Shown here: piece by piece, positions 47,381-57,285 of the stretch
How the letters are laid out: every line of letters begins with the position of its first letter
Position numbering within the stretch: position 1 is the first letter of the stretch
Assembly: GCA_016717105.1 (NCBI GenBank)
Contig: JADKGF010000005.1
Span: 142,140-206,139 of the forward strand
Length of the DNA stretch: 64,000 bases
Direction: 5' to 3'
Origin: Saprospiraceae bacterium
Lineage (GTDB): Bacteria; Bacteroidota; Bacteroidia; Chitinophagales; Saprospiraceae
The notes under the pieces: generated by a model
Databases searched by the model: none
What the model saw: the letters and a program-made list of their open reading frames with translations, nothing else
Told to the model about the DNA's origin: nothing
Made by a program: the position numbers and the translations under genes

Positions 47381-48682
47381 TTAATGTTTGACAGTATTTT
47401 TTGCTTCATTGATCAAAGTCTTAAATTCATTAACAAAAGCACCATATTCTGGTGTTGCTGGTCCTGAAAAACCAGTATGAATTTTAAGGATGTTATTATT
47501 CCTATCCGTAATTATCATGGTCGGATATGATACAATTTTTTCTATTTTTAATTTTTTGAGACTTTCATCTTTATCTCCATAATATCCACCATACAATACT
47601 TCATGCTTGATGTCCATTTTTTGTTGGAATCTGCGGAGTGATTCGATTGATTTCTGGTCGTCTTTGTACCTTTCAAAACCAATGCTAATCAATGCGATGT
47701 CATCGTCTGGATTTTGAATAAAATACTCTTTCAAAAATACGGTTTCATCCATACAATTTGGGCACCAAGTTCCCATAATCTGAATGATTTTGATCTTATC
47801 CTTGTACATTTCATCCAAAATAGAAATCGACTTTCCTTCTGTATTTACAAACGAAAAATCAAGCGAGTTTCCATTTGTTTTGGTCAATTCGTACGCACTT
47901 CTCAAAGCAAATTTTTCATTTCTTTTGCCTTCCCAAGATGATGTATGCTGGCTGCCTGATCTGAATGTGCCTGAAATCGTACCATCTTCCATTATTTTAC
48001 CTAAAAACAGAAAAGCATGTGCTCCGTCAAAAGCAGATAAATACATTTTGGAGCCGATCATTTTGCCTTCGAGATATCGATAATCACCGGTTTCGGTCAG
48101 GAATGTACCTGTAATGATGTCTTTTTTTTGCTCAAATATGCCCACGGCTTTATATTCATCTTCAGATCCTTGATCAAAAGTACATTCCCATTTGCCAGTA
48201 ATATCAGTGGTCACAGAAGCTACACCTTCAAATCGGTCTGCTCTGCCATGCACTGCTTTAAAAGGAATGCGGTAATTTTCTTTGTAATTGACTATCCAAT
48301 CTCCTTCCATGACTCCATCTTCGTAAATGGCCCTGATTTGTGTATCATACACCGGAAAATCAATAATAACTGTATCCTTAGCTGTAGATTTATCTCTACC
48401 GAAACGGACATCGCGAACGGTTATCCGCTCTGAAGCATTGTGGAAAATAAAATAAAAAACAGAGTCGTTTTCATATTTTACTTCAAAATTGAATGGCAAT
48501 TCTGCATCGAAATCAAACTTTTTGACAATATCTCTATCATCTCCATATTTGACCACAGGCGCTCTGTCGAGCAATAGAGTACCTTTCCAGATACCCGGTG
48601 GTATTTTTTGGAATGACTTTGTAGGAGCCACACAACCTATAATTGTCAGACTGCAACATACGAAAAATAGAACTTGTCTCAT
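47381..48682 (-). CDS. Thioredoxin-like (TlpA/ResA) lipoprotein with N-terminal extension
   Basis: 433 residues from the ATG at 48682; the longer frame would overlap the upstream gene and lose the lipoprotein signal. Lipobox IIGC with Cys17. Residues 20-270 form a beta-rich region of repeated short strands (GKWECTFDQGSED, TGTFLTETGDYRYLEG). The C-terminal thioredoxin fold has MGTWCPNCMDE (C307, C310) and the cis-Pro in SYPTMIITD. It probably reduces disulfides in the periplasm. Sixteen bases downstream of the 175-residue gene. Confidence 0.87.
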   Translation of the reverse strand: MRQVLFFVCCSLTIIGCVAPTKSFQKIPPGIWKGTLLLDRAPVVKYGDDRDIVKKFDFDAELPFNFEVKYENDSVFYFIFHNASERITVRDVRFGRDKSTAKDTVIIDFPVYDTQIRAIYEDGVMEGDWIVNYKENYRIPFKAVHGRADRFEGVASVTTDITGKWECTFDQGSEDEYKAVGIFEQKKDIITGTFLTETGDYRYLEGKMIGSKMYLSAFDGAHAFLFLGKIMEDGTISGTFRSGSQHTSSWEGKRNEKFALRSAYELTKTNGNSLDFSFVNTEGKSISILDEMYKDKIKIIQIMGTWCPNCMDETVFLKEYFIQNPDDDIALISIGFERYKDDQKSIESLRRFQQKMDIKHEVLYGGYYGDKDESLKKLKIEKIVSYPTMIITDRNNNILKIHTGFSGPATPEYGAFVNEFKTLINEAKNTVKH

Positions 48683-48698
48683 TTGATAAATTTTGCGA

Positions 48699-49226
48699 TC
48701 AATCGCCTTTCTCACCGACAAACTGATCTTCTTTGTTTTTAAATAGGACATTAAATGTCGTCAAACTACCGTAGATGCGGGTAATATATTGTTGGAGATT
48801 TACTTTCTCTTCATCTGAAAGATCCGATGCATTGATCCTTTGCTCCATAACACGGATCCTGTCTCTGACCATTACGATTTTGTGGAAGAAGACATCGATG
48901 GGAATTTCCTTAGGTTTCAGAGACGTGTCATCCGGTTTGAGAATCATAAGTCCATTGCGCCATTTATCACCCAAAGGCACAACTTCGCTTATATCGGACC
49001 ATGTTTTTAGTATTTTAATTAGTGATTTTTCAGCTTCAGAAAATGAAACTTTGTCATCCGCATCTATTTTTTCGATGATCTCCCAAGAACTATATTCTTT
49101 TCCAACCAACTTGATACCATAAGTTATAAAACATACCTTATAAGCCACAACTTCAGCGCCTACCACTACACCATCACCGAAAGCCGGATGTTTTACTCGT
49201 GATCCTATTCCTAATATAACACTCAT
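48699..49226 (-). CDS. Conserved hypothetical protein with N-terminal DUF3553-like beta domain
   Basis: 175 residues, no signal. The N-terminus GIGSRVKHPAFGDGVVVGAEVVAYKVCFI resembles the small SH3/tudor-like domain at the end of UvrD-type helicases (KHxxFGxGxV). A helical C-terminal half follows (residues 60-170; MVRDRIRVMEQRINASD). Function unknown; possible binding to RNA polymerase or nucleic acid by analogy. Probably transcribed with the thioredoxin-like gene downstream. Confidence 0.6.
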   Translation of the reverse strand: MSVILGIGSRVKHPAFGDGVVVGAEVVAYKVCFITYGIKLVGKEYSSWEIIEKIDADDKVSFSEAEKSLIKILKTWSDISEVVPLGDKWRNGLMILKPDDTSLKPKEIPIDVFFHKIVMVRDRIRVMEQRINASDLSDEEKVNLQQYITRIYGSLTTFNVLFKNKEDQFVGEKGD

Positions 49227-49397
49227 AATATAAAAAATTTCAATATCTTAATTATGGTGTAAATATATGCAAATAAGCAGCAGTACAAAAAAGATGCAAA
49301 AAAAAATTAATATAATCGTGCCATCTGACTTTAGATCGCCATGATTTCCTATTAAAGATTAGTGATACTAAATAACGGGAAATACATTTTGACTTGA

Positions 49398-49997
49398 TTA
49401 TTCAAGCAGCTTTGCTAGGAGATTTTTATTGAATGTAGGAATTAATTGGTCGATAATTTTTACAAGTTGTGGTTCATTGAGCCCTAACATATTGAACGAT
49501 AGTGATATAGCATAATTATTTCCTATATTCCAATACACTCTGGAGCCTTCGACAGAATAAGCCACTTTAAGTTTTCCTACATTCTTCTCTTTGAAAGTAA
49601 TAGGCTGTGGCAATCCTGGTGCCGCTTCGCCTTTGAGCAATTTGGATGAAACAATGATGGAGTTATATTCTTCATATTCGTCAAATACAGGATTGGTCAT
49701 CAACTGGATAAAAATTCCTGTGTTCGGATTGGTAGGATCATTCCATTTATAAAAAGTATTTTTGACTTGCATTCCGCCTGCATCTTTAGGTGATTTTACG
49801 GTTACAGATTGATTTGGCAAACCCAAAATCGCTTCTAATTCTGGTCCAGACAGCAAGATAGCTGGATCCGGCATTGGAAGTGTTTTCGGGTCGCGTGGTT
49901 TAGCAAAGTCAAAGATATCCACATTATAAGGTGTCTGACTATTGACATTGGTAAGTACAGACAAACTCAACAAGGTAATCCACAAATATGGTCTCAT
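49398..49997 (-). CDS. Hypothetical secreted protein
   Basis: 199 residues starting at the ATG at 49997; the signal peptide (MRPYLWITLLSLSVLTNVNS) supports this rather than a start 36 codons upstream. The mature protein is beta-rich (AILGLPNQSVTVKSPKDAGG, AYSVEGSRVYWNIGNNYAIS) with no recognised domain. Divergent from the outer-membrane barrel gene at 50285. Function unknown. Confidence 0.65.
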   Translation of the reverse strand: MRPYLWITLLSLSVLTNVNSQTPYNVDIFDFAKPRDPKTLPMPDPAILLSGPELEAILGLPNQSVTVKSPKDAGGMQVKNTFYKWNDPTNPNTGIFIQLMTNPVFDEYEEYNSIIVSSKLLKGEAAPGLPQPITFKEKNVGKLKVAYSVEGSRVYWNIGNNYAISLSFNMLGLNEPQLVKIIDQLIPTFNKNLLAKLLE

Positions 49998-50284
49998 ATT
50001 ACTTTTTTTTGTGTGCCAAAGGTACATTGTGATTTTACATTTTTCTAATTCGTTACCGAAGATTAACAAAGTTTTAATCATTAGCGAGTTTGATAATTCG
50101 ACCATTTACATCTAGTTACAAAATGTGCCAACAGGCAAATATTTACAATTTTTATTCTGTTTTGTTAATAATAACCTAATAGACACAATACAATATTTCA
50201 ATTAACCGTTAAATGACAAATTTCATCATTCGCTAGATGTGACTAAATTTGTTAGAACAGTCTTAATCCAATAAAATTTTAAAC

Positions 50285-50944
50285 ATGAAAAACATTTTTT
50301 TATTTTTTCTGATCACAATGTCTGCTTTAAGCGTAAAAGCTCAGGAATTCAATATCAAACCACAATCCAAATATGGGATAAAACTATCCACTGGTTTCAT
50401 AACCACAGGAAAGGAATCTACCCTATTGATCGATGAAGCTGAATTTATTAGTCAAAAAATAGAATTTACGCAAGCTTCACCACAATTTTCAGCAGGACTT
50501 TGGGCACAAAAGAAATTTGGTTGGCTGTATGCTGATGGCCAAGTTAGTTATACAACCTATGGAATGCATTATGACTTGTCCGGTGCAGAAGGTGACAAAA
50601 TTATCATGCAATCGTTGAAAGAAAAGTTTCATTATGCTGATATTCAAGTGATGGGAGGAATTTCAACTAATGGCTTCAGACTCGGTGTAGGACCGGTAGC
50701 ACATATTTTGTTAAAGCAAGATTCAGACCTTGTTGGATTGCCTAATTTTAATGAGAAAGCGCGAAAAATTAGTTATGGTTTTAGTGGTGCTGTTGGTTAT
50801 GATTTCAACAGATTTAGTTTAGATATCAGGTACGACAAGGCCTTCCGCACGATTGGTGACCATATGTATTACGGAACCAGAAAGTCTAAGTTCTTAGAAA
50901 CACCGGATGTATTGGCACTAAGCGTGTCCATCAGAATACTATAA
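50285..50944 (+). CDS. Outer-membrane beta-barrel protein
   Basis: 219 residues. Signal peptide (MKNIFLFFLITMSALSVKAQ), then about eight amphipathic strands typical of small PorT/OmpX-like barrels (GIKLSTGFITTGKES, LWAQKKFGWLYADGQVSYTT, GYDFNRFSLDIRYDKAF), ending in a short strand VLALSVSIRIL. Its function cannot be read. It is a single-gene unit with a terminator directly downstream. Confidence 0.75.
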   Translation: MKNIFLFFLITMSALSVKAQEFNIKPQSKYGIKLSTGFITTGKESTLLIDEAEFISQKIEFTQASPQFSAGLWAQKKFGWLYADGQVSYTTYGMHYDLSGAEGDKIIMQSLKEKFHYADIQVMGGISTNGFRLGVGPVAHILLKQDSDLVGLPNFNEKARKISYGFSGAVGYDFNRFSLDIRYDKAFRTIGDHMYYGTRKSKFLETPDVLALSVSIRIL

Positions 50945-50965
50945 TTAGAAAACAAAGTATATATA

Positions 50966-51003
50966 AAAAGCCAATCACATAATCCGTGGTTGGCTTTTTT
51001 TTT
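50966..51003 (+). terminator. Rho-independent terminator after the barrel gene
   Basis: Stem AAGCCAATCAC against GTGGTTGGCTT with one G-T wobble, a seven-base loop and a run of eight or more Ts. Confidence 0.88.
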
Positions 51004-51034
51004 GATATTTCAATGTATATTTTACAGTAATTGA

Positions 51035-51042
51035 TACCTTTG
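51035..51042 (+). promoter_or_regulatory. -7 promoter element immediately before the WbqC gene
   Basis: TACCTTTG, an exact TAnnTTTG match, ends four bases before the ATG at 51047. Transcription would start at or next to the A of the start codon, so a leaderless mRNA is predicted. Confidence 0.45.
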
Positions 51043-51046
51043 TGTA

Positions 51047-51667
51047 ATGGAAACAATCATTAAGGAAGTTCAATTTTTTGGCCCAACAAGCGCATTTGCT
51101 TCCTATTTGCATATCGAAAATATTGTGATAGACCAACACGAAAACTATCAAAAAAGGTCTTTCAGGAATAGATACAACATACTAACATCAAATGGGCCTA
51201 TGGTTTTGAGCATACCTTTGGAAAAAGGTAAAAACAATGCCCAAAATATCAAAGATGTAAAAATAGCTTACCATGATAGGTGGACAGACATCCATCTACA
51301 AACAATACGGTCAGCTTATGGTAAAAGCCCATATTTCGAACATTATTATGATGGTATTGAAAATATTATAAATAGTAAATATAAATATTTGTTTGATTTG
51401 GATATTCATTCATTATCATGGGCGCTCAAGCAAGTCAGGATTGATCCAACAATTGAATATTCAACACAATATTTTGATTCGCATCCCAAAAAACAAGAAA
51501 ATATCGCTGACTCCACAAAAATAATCGGCCAGAATACTGCATATTTTGCTCCTTATATTCAGGTTTGGTCAGAAAAATTTGATTTTATCCCCAATCTGAG
51601 TATCTTAGACCTTTTATTTTGCAGCGGACCGGAAGCAAGATCGGTATTAAGTATCATGAATCAATAA
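51047..51667 (+). CDS. WbqC family protein
   Basis: 206 residues. The WbqC signature is visible: QFFGPTSAFASYLH at the start, ENYQKRSFRNRYNILTSNGP (R/N-rich strand), then HDRWTDIHLQTIRSAYGKSPYFEHYYD. The fold has no proven activity; relatives occur in O-antigen gene clusters, which hints at sugar-nucleotide or glycan chemistry. First gene before a dynamin-like GTPase (21-base gap). Confidence 0.87.
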   Translation: METIIKEVQFFGPTSAFASYLHIENIVIDQHENYQKRSFRNRYNILTSNGPMVLSIPLEKGKNNAQNIKDVKIAYHDRWTDIHLQTIRSAYGKSPYFEHYYDGIENIINSKYKYLFDLDIHSLSWALKQVRIDPTIEYSTQYFDSHPKKQENIADSTKIIGQNTAYFAPYIQVWSEKFDFIPNLSILDLLFCSGPEARSVLSIMNQ

Positions 51668-51688
51668 AAAAACATAAGTCAACCATAT

Positions 51689-53404
51689 ATGCAATCCAAT
51701 CACAGTGATTTCAATCATAAACTATCAAAATTGGCCATATCCACGGATAAGTTATTGGATATAACCCGTGAAATTGGTCATGAAAAACTGGAATTAACAC
51801 TTGTAGAACTTCGAGATCAGCTTGAAGCGCCATTTACTTTTGTGATCGTAGGTGAAGTAAAAGCTGGAAAAAGCAGTTTCATTAACGCACTTTTAGATAC
51901 GGACAAGGAAATATGCAAGGTTGCCCCAATGCCAATGACAGACACAATCCAGCAAATCCTTTATGGTGAGACTGAGCGCATTGAAGAGATCAATCCTTAC
52001 CTTAAAAAAATATACCAACCTGTAGAAATCCTCAAAGAGATAGCTATTGTGGATACACCGGGAACCAATACCATAGTGGCCCACCATCAGGAAATTACCG
52101 AAAGGTTTATACCCTATTCAGACTTGATAGTCTTTGTTTTTGAAGCTAAAAATCCATACAGACAATCATCGTGGGAGTTTTTTGATTATATCAATGCAGA
52201 ATGGCACCGTAAGATCGTATTTGTCCTCCAACAAAAAGATTTATTGCCAGAAGCAGACCTTAAAATCAATTTTGATGGCGTCGTAGAGCATGCAAAAAAG
52301 AAAGGTATCTCAGACCCAAAAGTATTTGCTGTTTCTGCCAAACTCGAACAAGCTGATTTTCACGATATATCAGGATTTAAAGAAATCAGATCCTATATAG
52401 AAAACAACATCACAGGCGGGAAAGCACCTGAATTGAAATTCCAAAACAATGTGCATACGCTGCTCACTATCTCTGCCAAACTAGACGATAGTATGAAAAA
52501 TCGGATATCCCAATATGACGCGGATGTAAAATTCAGGGAAGAAATAAAAGAACTTATCCAAACCCAACACCTAAAAACAACCAAACAAATAGAAGTCTTA
52601 TCTGACAATCTGCTGGATAGCTATGACAATATCACCAGACAAAAATTGGACGATCTAGAAGATGGACTGTCGTTTATGAGTGTCGTAAAAAGATCATTTA
52701 GCTCTATATTTGGCAAAGAATCCAGTCTCAAAGAATGGCTTACTACACAGGCTAAGGATTTTGAGCTCAAACTCAATACGTCTCTTCGCGACAAGCTCCA
52801 AAACGGCATCATCGATGTGGCAGAAAACATCCAAATAATGGGTAAATTGGTAGATAATAAGCTTAGGTATTCAACGACCATTTTGAAGAATAATGATGAA
52901 ATTTTTGCTGACATTGCCGAAAGGCGCATCAATGTACTCAAAGATTTGCAGCAAAGTTTCAATCAATTTATGAATACAGCCGAAAATTTTTACGACGAAA
53001 GAATGGTATCGGAATCATCAAAGATGACACCAAATCTAGCTGCAGGCGGCGGTGTAGCTATTGTCGGTGTGATTTTGGCTGCAGTAGCTCAAGGTGCAGT
53101 TTTTGATATCACTGGTGGCGTATTGACAGCTGTAGGTGTACTTTTTGCCGGCGTCACTTTGGGACTAAACAGAAGTAAAGTTATAGGCAAGTTTGAAGAA
53201 GAAATCATTAAAGGTCGATCCAAAATGAAACAAGAAGTAGCTGAAAAACTTGATGATTATACAAGCCGTATTCGACAAAAGATAGAATCCAATTTTTTTG
53301 AGTTTGACCAAATGCTCGAAAAGGAAGGAATGACCATCATGCGTGTAAATAAAGTCCAAGCTGAAATAAGGGATGAATTGAGTACAATGAAGGCAAATTC
53401 ATAA
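51689..53404 (+). CDS. Bacterial dynamin-like GTPase
   Basis: 571 residues. GTPase motifs: G1 GEVKAGKS (55-62), G2 threonine in MPMTDT (about 84), G3 DTPG (122-125), G4 replaced by QQKD (181-184). A long helical stalk (about 250-445) follows, then a hydrophobic hairpin (452-492, ANL-AAGGGVAIVGVILAAVAQ) as in membrane paddles of bacterial dynamins, then a second helical segment. Probably binds and remodels the inner membrane on GTP hydrolysis. Lies between WbqC and the T9SS plug gene on the plus strand. Confidence 0.88.
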   Translation: MQSNHSDFNHKLSKLAISTDKLLDITREIGHEKLELTLVELRDQLEAPFTFVIVGEVKAGKSSFINALLDTDKEICKVAPMPMTDTIQQILYGETERIEEINPYLKKIYQPVEILKEIAIVDTPGTNTIVAHHQEITERFIPYSDLIVFVFEAKNPYRQSSWEFFDYINAEWHRKIVFVLQQKDLLPEADLKINFDGVVEHAKKKGISDPKVFAVSAKLEQADFHDISGFKEIRSYIENNITGGKAPELKFQNNVHTLLTISAKLDDSMKNRISQYDADVKFREEIKELIQTQHLKTTKQIEVLSDNLLDSYDNITRQKLDDLEDGLSFMSVVKRSFSSIFGKESSLKEWLTTQAKDFELKLNTSLRDKLQNGIIDVAENIQIMGKLVDNKLRYSTTILKNNDEIFADIAERRINVLKDLQQSFNQFMNTAENFYDERMVSESSKMTPNLAAGGGVAIVGVILAAVAQGAVFDITGGVLTAVGVLFAGVTLGLNRSKVIGKFEEEIIKGRSKMKQEVAEKLDDYTSRIRQKIESNFFEFDQMLEKEGMTIMRVNKVQAEIRDELSTMKANS

Positions 53405-53511
53405 GCTTTATTATCTGTTTCTTAACACTATTGAAGAGTCATTTTACGTTTTAAAAACAATACGAATCGTGGTCTTTGCCAATAAAAATTATAATATAAT
53501 CATAATCCGAC

Positions 53512-54888
53512 ATGAAATTTATACAATTATTCCTAGTTTTATGTGCTTTCAATAGTTTGATTGCAAGTAACTTGCCTTATGAACTCACCAATAAAGTATA
53601 TGATACTGAAATAAAAACAGTAACGCTTGAATCAGATTATTCTTCATCGACAATTCCAATCATTTCCATAAACGGAGGTAATTTAAGGCTGAATTTTGAT
53701 GATTTATTAAATGAAGAACGCAGATTTTACTATAAAATCATCCATTGTGACAAAAATTGGAATGTGTCTGGGATGAGAGATATAGATTTTATAAATGGGT
53801 TTAATGATGAATTGATGCGAAATTATGAATACTCCACCAATACCAGAATAAAGTTTATTCATTATTGGCTAGACTTACCCAATGAAAATACAACTTTTAA
53901 AATATCAGGCAATTATGTGCTTTTGATATATGAAGAAAATGCCGATACACCGATTTTGACAAGAAGATTTATTGTAAATGAGAATCTTACAGGCGTCCAA
54001 ATAAGTCAGATTTATCCAGCTGATGTTCAGAATATCAGATACAAACAAGAATTTACTGTAAATATAAATTTAAACAAATTGAAACCCAGAAATCCGGTAG
54101 ATGAGGTCAGCATCGTAATGTTGAAAAATGCAAACTGGGATGAATCGGTAAATGCAAAACCATCATTTTTTTCAGGAAATAATCTAAGATTTAGCAAGTT
54201 GCAGACTTTAGAATTTTGGGGACTTTCAGAATATCGCGAATTTGATACCAGGTCTATATTCAGAGTTGGGCGCGGCGTTGAAAAAGTACATCGACGTGCT
54301 GATGGAACAGATATAATCCTACAAAAGGATACTACTAGAACTAATCAAGTACATCTCTTTATTTTCGATAACAATGGACAATTTTATATAGACAATGCAG
54401 ATATCACAAAAAATTATTCTTCTCTCAATATTTTAGATCAGATATCAAATAATAATGATCCACTTCAACTTGCATCTCTGAGAACTTCCATCCAAAATAG
54501 TGAAAGTGAAGATGAAAGGCATAGTAGATCGGATTATACTGAAGTAAATTTTTTATTGGATGCACCGATATTATTACAAGAAAACCAAAATATTTACATC
54601 CTTGGTGCCATGAATAACTGGCAACCAGAAGAAGAATACCTGATGAAGTACGATACAAGAAGGGACATGTACATGGCTCAGGTTTTACTTAAACAAGGAT
54701 ATTACAATTATTATTACGGCATCGTCACAGACGGTGAAAAAATTGATTATCAGGCTTTAGAAGGTAGCTGGAATGAAACCGAAAATGAATATTTAACCTT
54801 AGCTTATTATAAAGGTGTAGGTGACTTATATGACCGAGTGATCGGATTTGATGTATTCAATACCAATAAGACATCCATAAAATATTAA
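53512..54888 (+). CDS. T9SS plug protein (DUF5103)
   Basis: 458 residues. Signal peptide (MKFIQLFLVLCAFNSLIASN), then DUF5103: YYKIIHCDKNWN near residue 75 (the YxL/IxHCxxxW motif), FINGFNDELMRNYEYSTNT, an immunoglobulin-like middle, and a C-terminal E-set-like part (IYILGAMNNWQPEEE, YYNYYYGI). The family includes the Plug protein, which seals the SprA translocon at the periplasmic side. It converges with cmk with only 3 bases between the stops. Confidence 0.85.
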   Translation: MKFIQLFLVLCAFNSLIASNLPYELTNKVYDTEIKTVTLESDYSSSTIPIISINGGNLRLNFDDLLNEERRFYYKIIHCDKNWNVSGMRDIDFINGFNDELMRNYEYSTNTRIKFIHYWLDLPNENTTFKISGNYVLLIYEENADTPILTRRFIVNENLTGVQISQIYPADVQNIRYKQEFTVNINLNKLKPRNPVDEVSIVMLKNANWDESVNAKPSFFSGNNLRFSKLQTLEFWGLSEYREFDTRSIFRVGRGVEKVHRRADGTDIILQKDTTRTNQVHLFIFDNNGQFYIDNADITKNYSSLNILDQISNNNDPLQLASLRTSIQNSESEDERHSRSDYTEVNFLLDAPILLQENQNIYILGAMNNWQPEEEYLMKYDTRRDMYMAQVLLKQGYYNYYYGIVTDGEKIDYQALEGSWNETENEYLTLAYYKGVGDLYDRVIGFDVFNTNKTSIKY

Positions 54889-54891
54889 ATT

Positions 54892-55591
54892 TCAAGACAT
54901 AACGTCCTTTTTTTGGCGAATAAAAGATAACGCAAGTTCAAACTGTTCGTCCTTGGTAAGTGTAGTATTGTCAAGCAAAATAGCATCTTCTGCTTGTCGC
55001 AACGGACTATCATCTCGCGTAGAATCGATATGATCTCGATGCGCCAGATTGGATATAATCTCCTGTATATCAGGATGTTCTTCCTTAGCCACCATTTCAT
55101 TATATCTTCTTTGCGCACGAATAAGTGGATCTGCTGTCACAAAAAGCTTTACATCTGCGTCGGGGAAAAACCACTGTTCCTATGTCTCTACCATCCATCA
55201 CTACACCATCTGCATCCGTCATATTGCGCTGCAAAGCCACCATTTTGCGACGTACTGCGGGAATGGCTGCTACTTCGCTCACCATGCCAGATACTTCCAA
55301 TGATCTGATCTCCGACTCTACATTTTCATCATTGAGAAAAGTAACATTATTACCATCAATATTCTTAAATGAAATGGTCATCGCTTCCAATGCTTCATTT
55401 ATTTGACTGACATCATTTAGGTTGACCTCGCTGCGGATGAAGTAAAGGGCTGTAGCTCTGTACATTGCACCTGTATCAACAAAAATATAGTCTAACTCTT
55501 TGGCAATTTGCTTGGCAAGCGTGGATTTGCCACATGACGAAAAACCGTCAATAGCGATTATAAATGGTTTGTTTGGTGTTTCGTCTTCCAA
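54892..55591 (-). CDS. cmk: Cytidylate kinase, frameshifted
   Basis: About 232 residues when read across the lesion. It phosphorylates CMP and dCMP. The P-loop is in IDGFSSCGKSTLAKQIA, followed by FVDTGAMYRATALYF and VMDGRDIGTVVFP. After that the frame is lost; the continuation DADVKLFVTADPLIRAQRRY is in the next frame down to TSS-proximal stop 54892. Removing one base from the plus-strand GGGGAAAAA run (55161-55169) restores it. Essential in most bacteria, so a sequence error or slippage is more likely than true loss. No own promoter identified. Confidence 0.92.
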
Positions 55592-55615
55592 GATGGTTAT
55601 TATTTAAGGCTCAAA

Positions 55616-55652
55616 AATAAAAAAGTCCTGCGAAATGCAACTCGTCAGGACT
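55616..55652 (-). terminator. Terminator downstream of the DUF2795 gene
   Basis: Minus-strand stem AGTCCTG/CAGGACT with a 15-base loop followed by six Ts. It ends the DUF2795 transcript before cmk begins at 55591. Confidence 0.82.
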
Positions 55653-55678
55653 AATTTATCTATGCTAAAAAAGAGAAA

Positions 55679-55900
55679 TTAATATTCTTCTTCGTTAAAT
55701 AAAAAATCATCTTTTCTCGGATAATCCGGCCAGATATCTTCCATAGATTCGTAGATTTCAAACTCATCTTCGAGTTCCTGCAGGTTTTCTATAACTTCCA
55801 ACGGTGCACCCGATCTGATAGCATAATCTATCAACTCATCACGTGTAGCCGGCCATGGAGCGTCCTCAAGGTTGTGTGCTAATTCTAATGTCCAATACAT
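55679..55900 (-). CDS. DUF2795 domain-containing protein
   Basis: 73 residues, acidic. The pattern MYWTLELAHNLEDAPWPATRD and YESMEDIWPDYPRKDDFLF matches the short DUF2795 proteins conserved in Bacteroidota. No known function. Closed by a terminator (55616-55652). Confidence 0.87.
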   Translation of the reverse strand: MYWTLELAHNLEDAPWPATRDELIDYAIRSGAPLEVIENLQELEDEFEIYESMEDIWPDYPRKDDFLFNEEEY

Positions 55901-56036
55901 AGGAAAGTGCTAAAATTAATTGTGATTAAATAAAATTTGTTTGTTATAAATTATAACGCAAAAAAAGTAACTTAGTTACATTTGCCAACTTACAAATACC
56001 TTTGGTAGGAGAAAAGTTCCTGACAATTGATATTTA

Positions 56037-57102
56037 TTAAATTATTAGCATGGCGTCACCATAACTAAAGAATCTATATTTTTCTTTTATCGCTTCCTGA
56101 TAAGCTTCCATGATGAGTTCGAATCCACCAAATGCCGCAACCATGATGATCAAGCTTGTCTTTGGCAGATGAAAATTTGTAATCATTGAATTGGCAATAC
56201 TGAAATCATAAGGTGGATAAATAAATAAATTTGTCCATCCTTCTGAAGGCTTGAGTAATCCGGTAGCAGAAACAGATGATTCTACGGTTCGCATAGATGT
56301 AGTACCTACAGCACAGACTCTACGATTACTGTCTTTGGCCTTATTTACAGTGTTTGCTGCCTTTTCGGTAATACTGTAATACTCTGCATCCATCTTATGT
56401 TTTGAAAGATCTTCCACATCGATACTTCCTGAATGTGCCAAGGCCCACATGTAGTGTTACTTCAGCCAACTCTGTGCCTTTGATTTCCAATCTTTTCATC
56501 AGCTCTCTCGAAAAATGGAGTCCTGCTGTTGGTGCTGCAACTGCACCTGTTTCTTTGGCATAAACAGTTTGATAACGCTCATCATCCAAATCTTCAGGCG
56601 TTCGAGTAATGTATTTCGGCAAAGGCATCGATCCCAACTGCTTCAGCACATCGCGAAACTGCTCGTCAGTACCATCATAAAAAAAACGAATGGTACGTCC
56701 TCTCGAAGTGGTATTGTCTACTACTTCTGCCACTAGGATATCATTTCCTTTGTCATCTGCAAAGTATAATTTATTACCAACCCGAATTTTTCTTGCTGGA
56801 TCGACCAATACATCCCAAAGTTTTGCATCAGCATTGAGTTCTCTAAGCAAGAAAACTTCAATTTTAGCGCCGGTTTTTTCCTTTTTACCATACATTCTGG
56901 CAGGAAATACTTTAGTATTGTTAAATATCAGCGCATCACCATCATCAAAATAATCCAGGAGATCCTTAAATATTTTGTGTTCTATCGTCCCCTTCTTACG
57001 GTCTATTACCATAAGTCTGGACTGGTCACGTTCCTGCGTTGGATACTGAGCTATCAACTCATCCGGCAAGTCGAACTTAAATTGCGAAAGCTTAGTTCTC
57101 AT
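56037..57102 (-). CDS. queA: S-adenosylmethionine:tRNA ribosyltransferase-isomerase, frameshifted
   Basis: About 355 residues when repaired. Adds the ribosyl part of SAM to 7-aminomethyl-7-deazaguanine in tRNA during queuosine synthesis. Upstream frame: FDLPDELIAQYPTQERDQSR, IFNNTKVFPARMYG, TAGLHFSRELM, TLHVGLGTFR. Downstream frame: SIDVEDLSKHKMDAEYYS, FHLPKTSLIIMVAAFGG, RFFSYGDAMLI. The join falls at about 56421-56440, where one extra base (AGGAAG for AGGAG) breaks the normal GTFRxIxVED motif. Otherwise complete. Probably a single-gene unit. Confidence 0.92.
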
Positions 57103-57285
57103 TTATGATTCTGTTTATTTTTAAAAAGGAGCGCAAAAGTAAAAATCTTTAAACACTTAATAACATATAATTGATTTGAAATATTTTGATTTTTTGATAA
57201 ATTCACTAAAAATGTATTTTAAAATCCAATATTTTAACTAAAAACAAATAATTCTTTGGTTTTGCTTTTTTAAATAATTACTTAT

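Noticed and set aside
57103..57285. Possible small gene between queA and the SMUG2 gene
   Set aside because: AT-rich with no open frame of convincing composition and no hairpin with a T tail.
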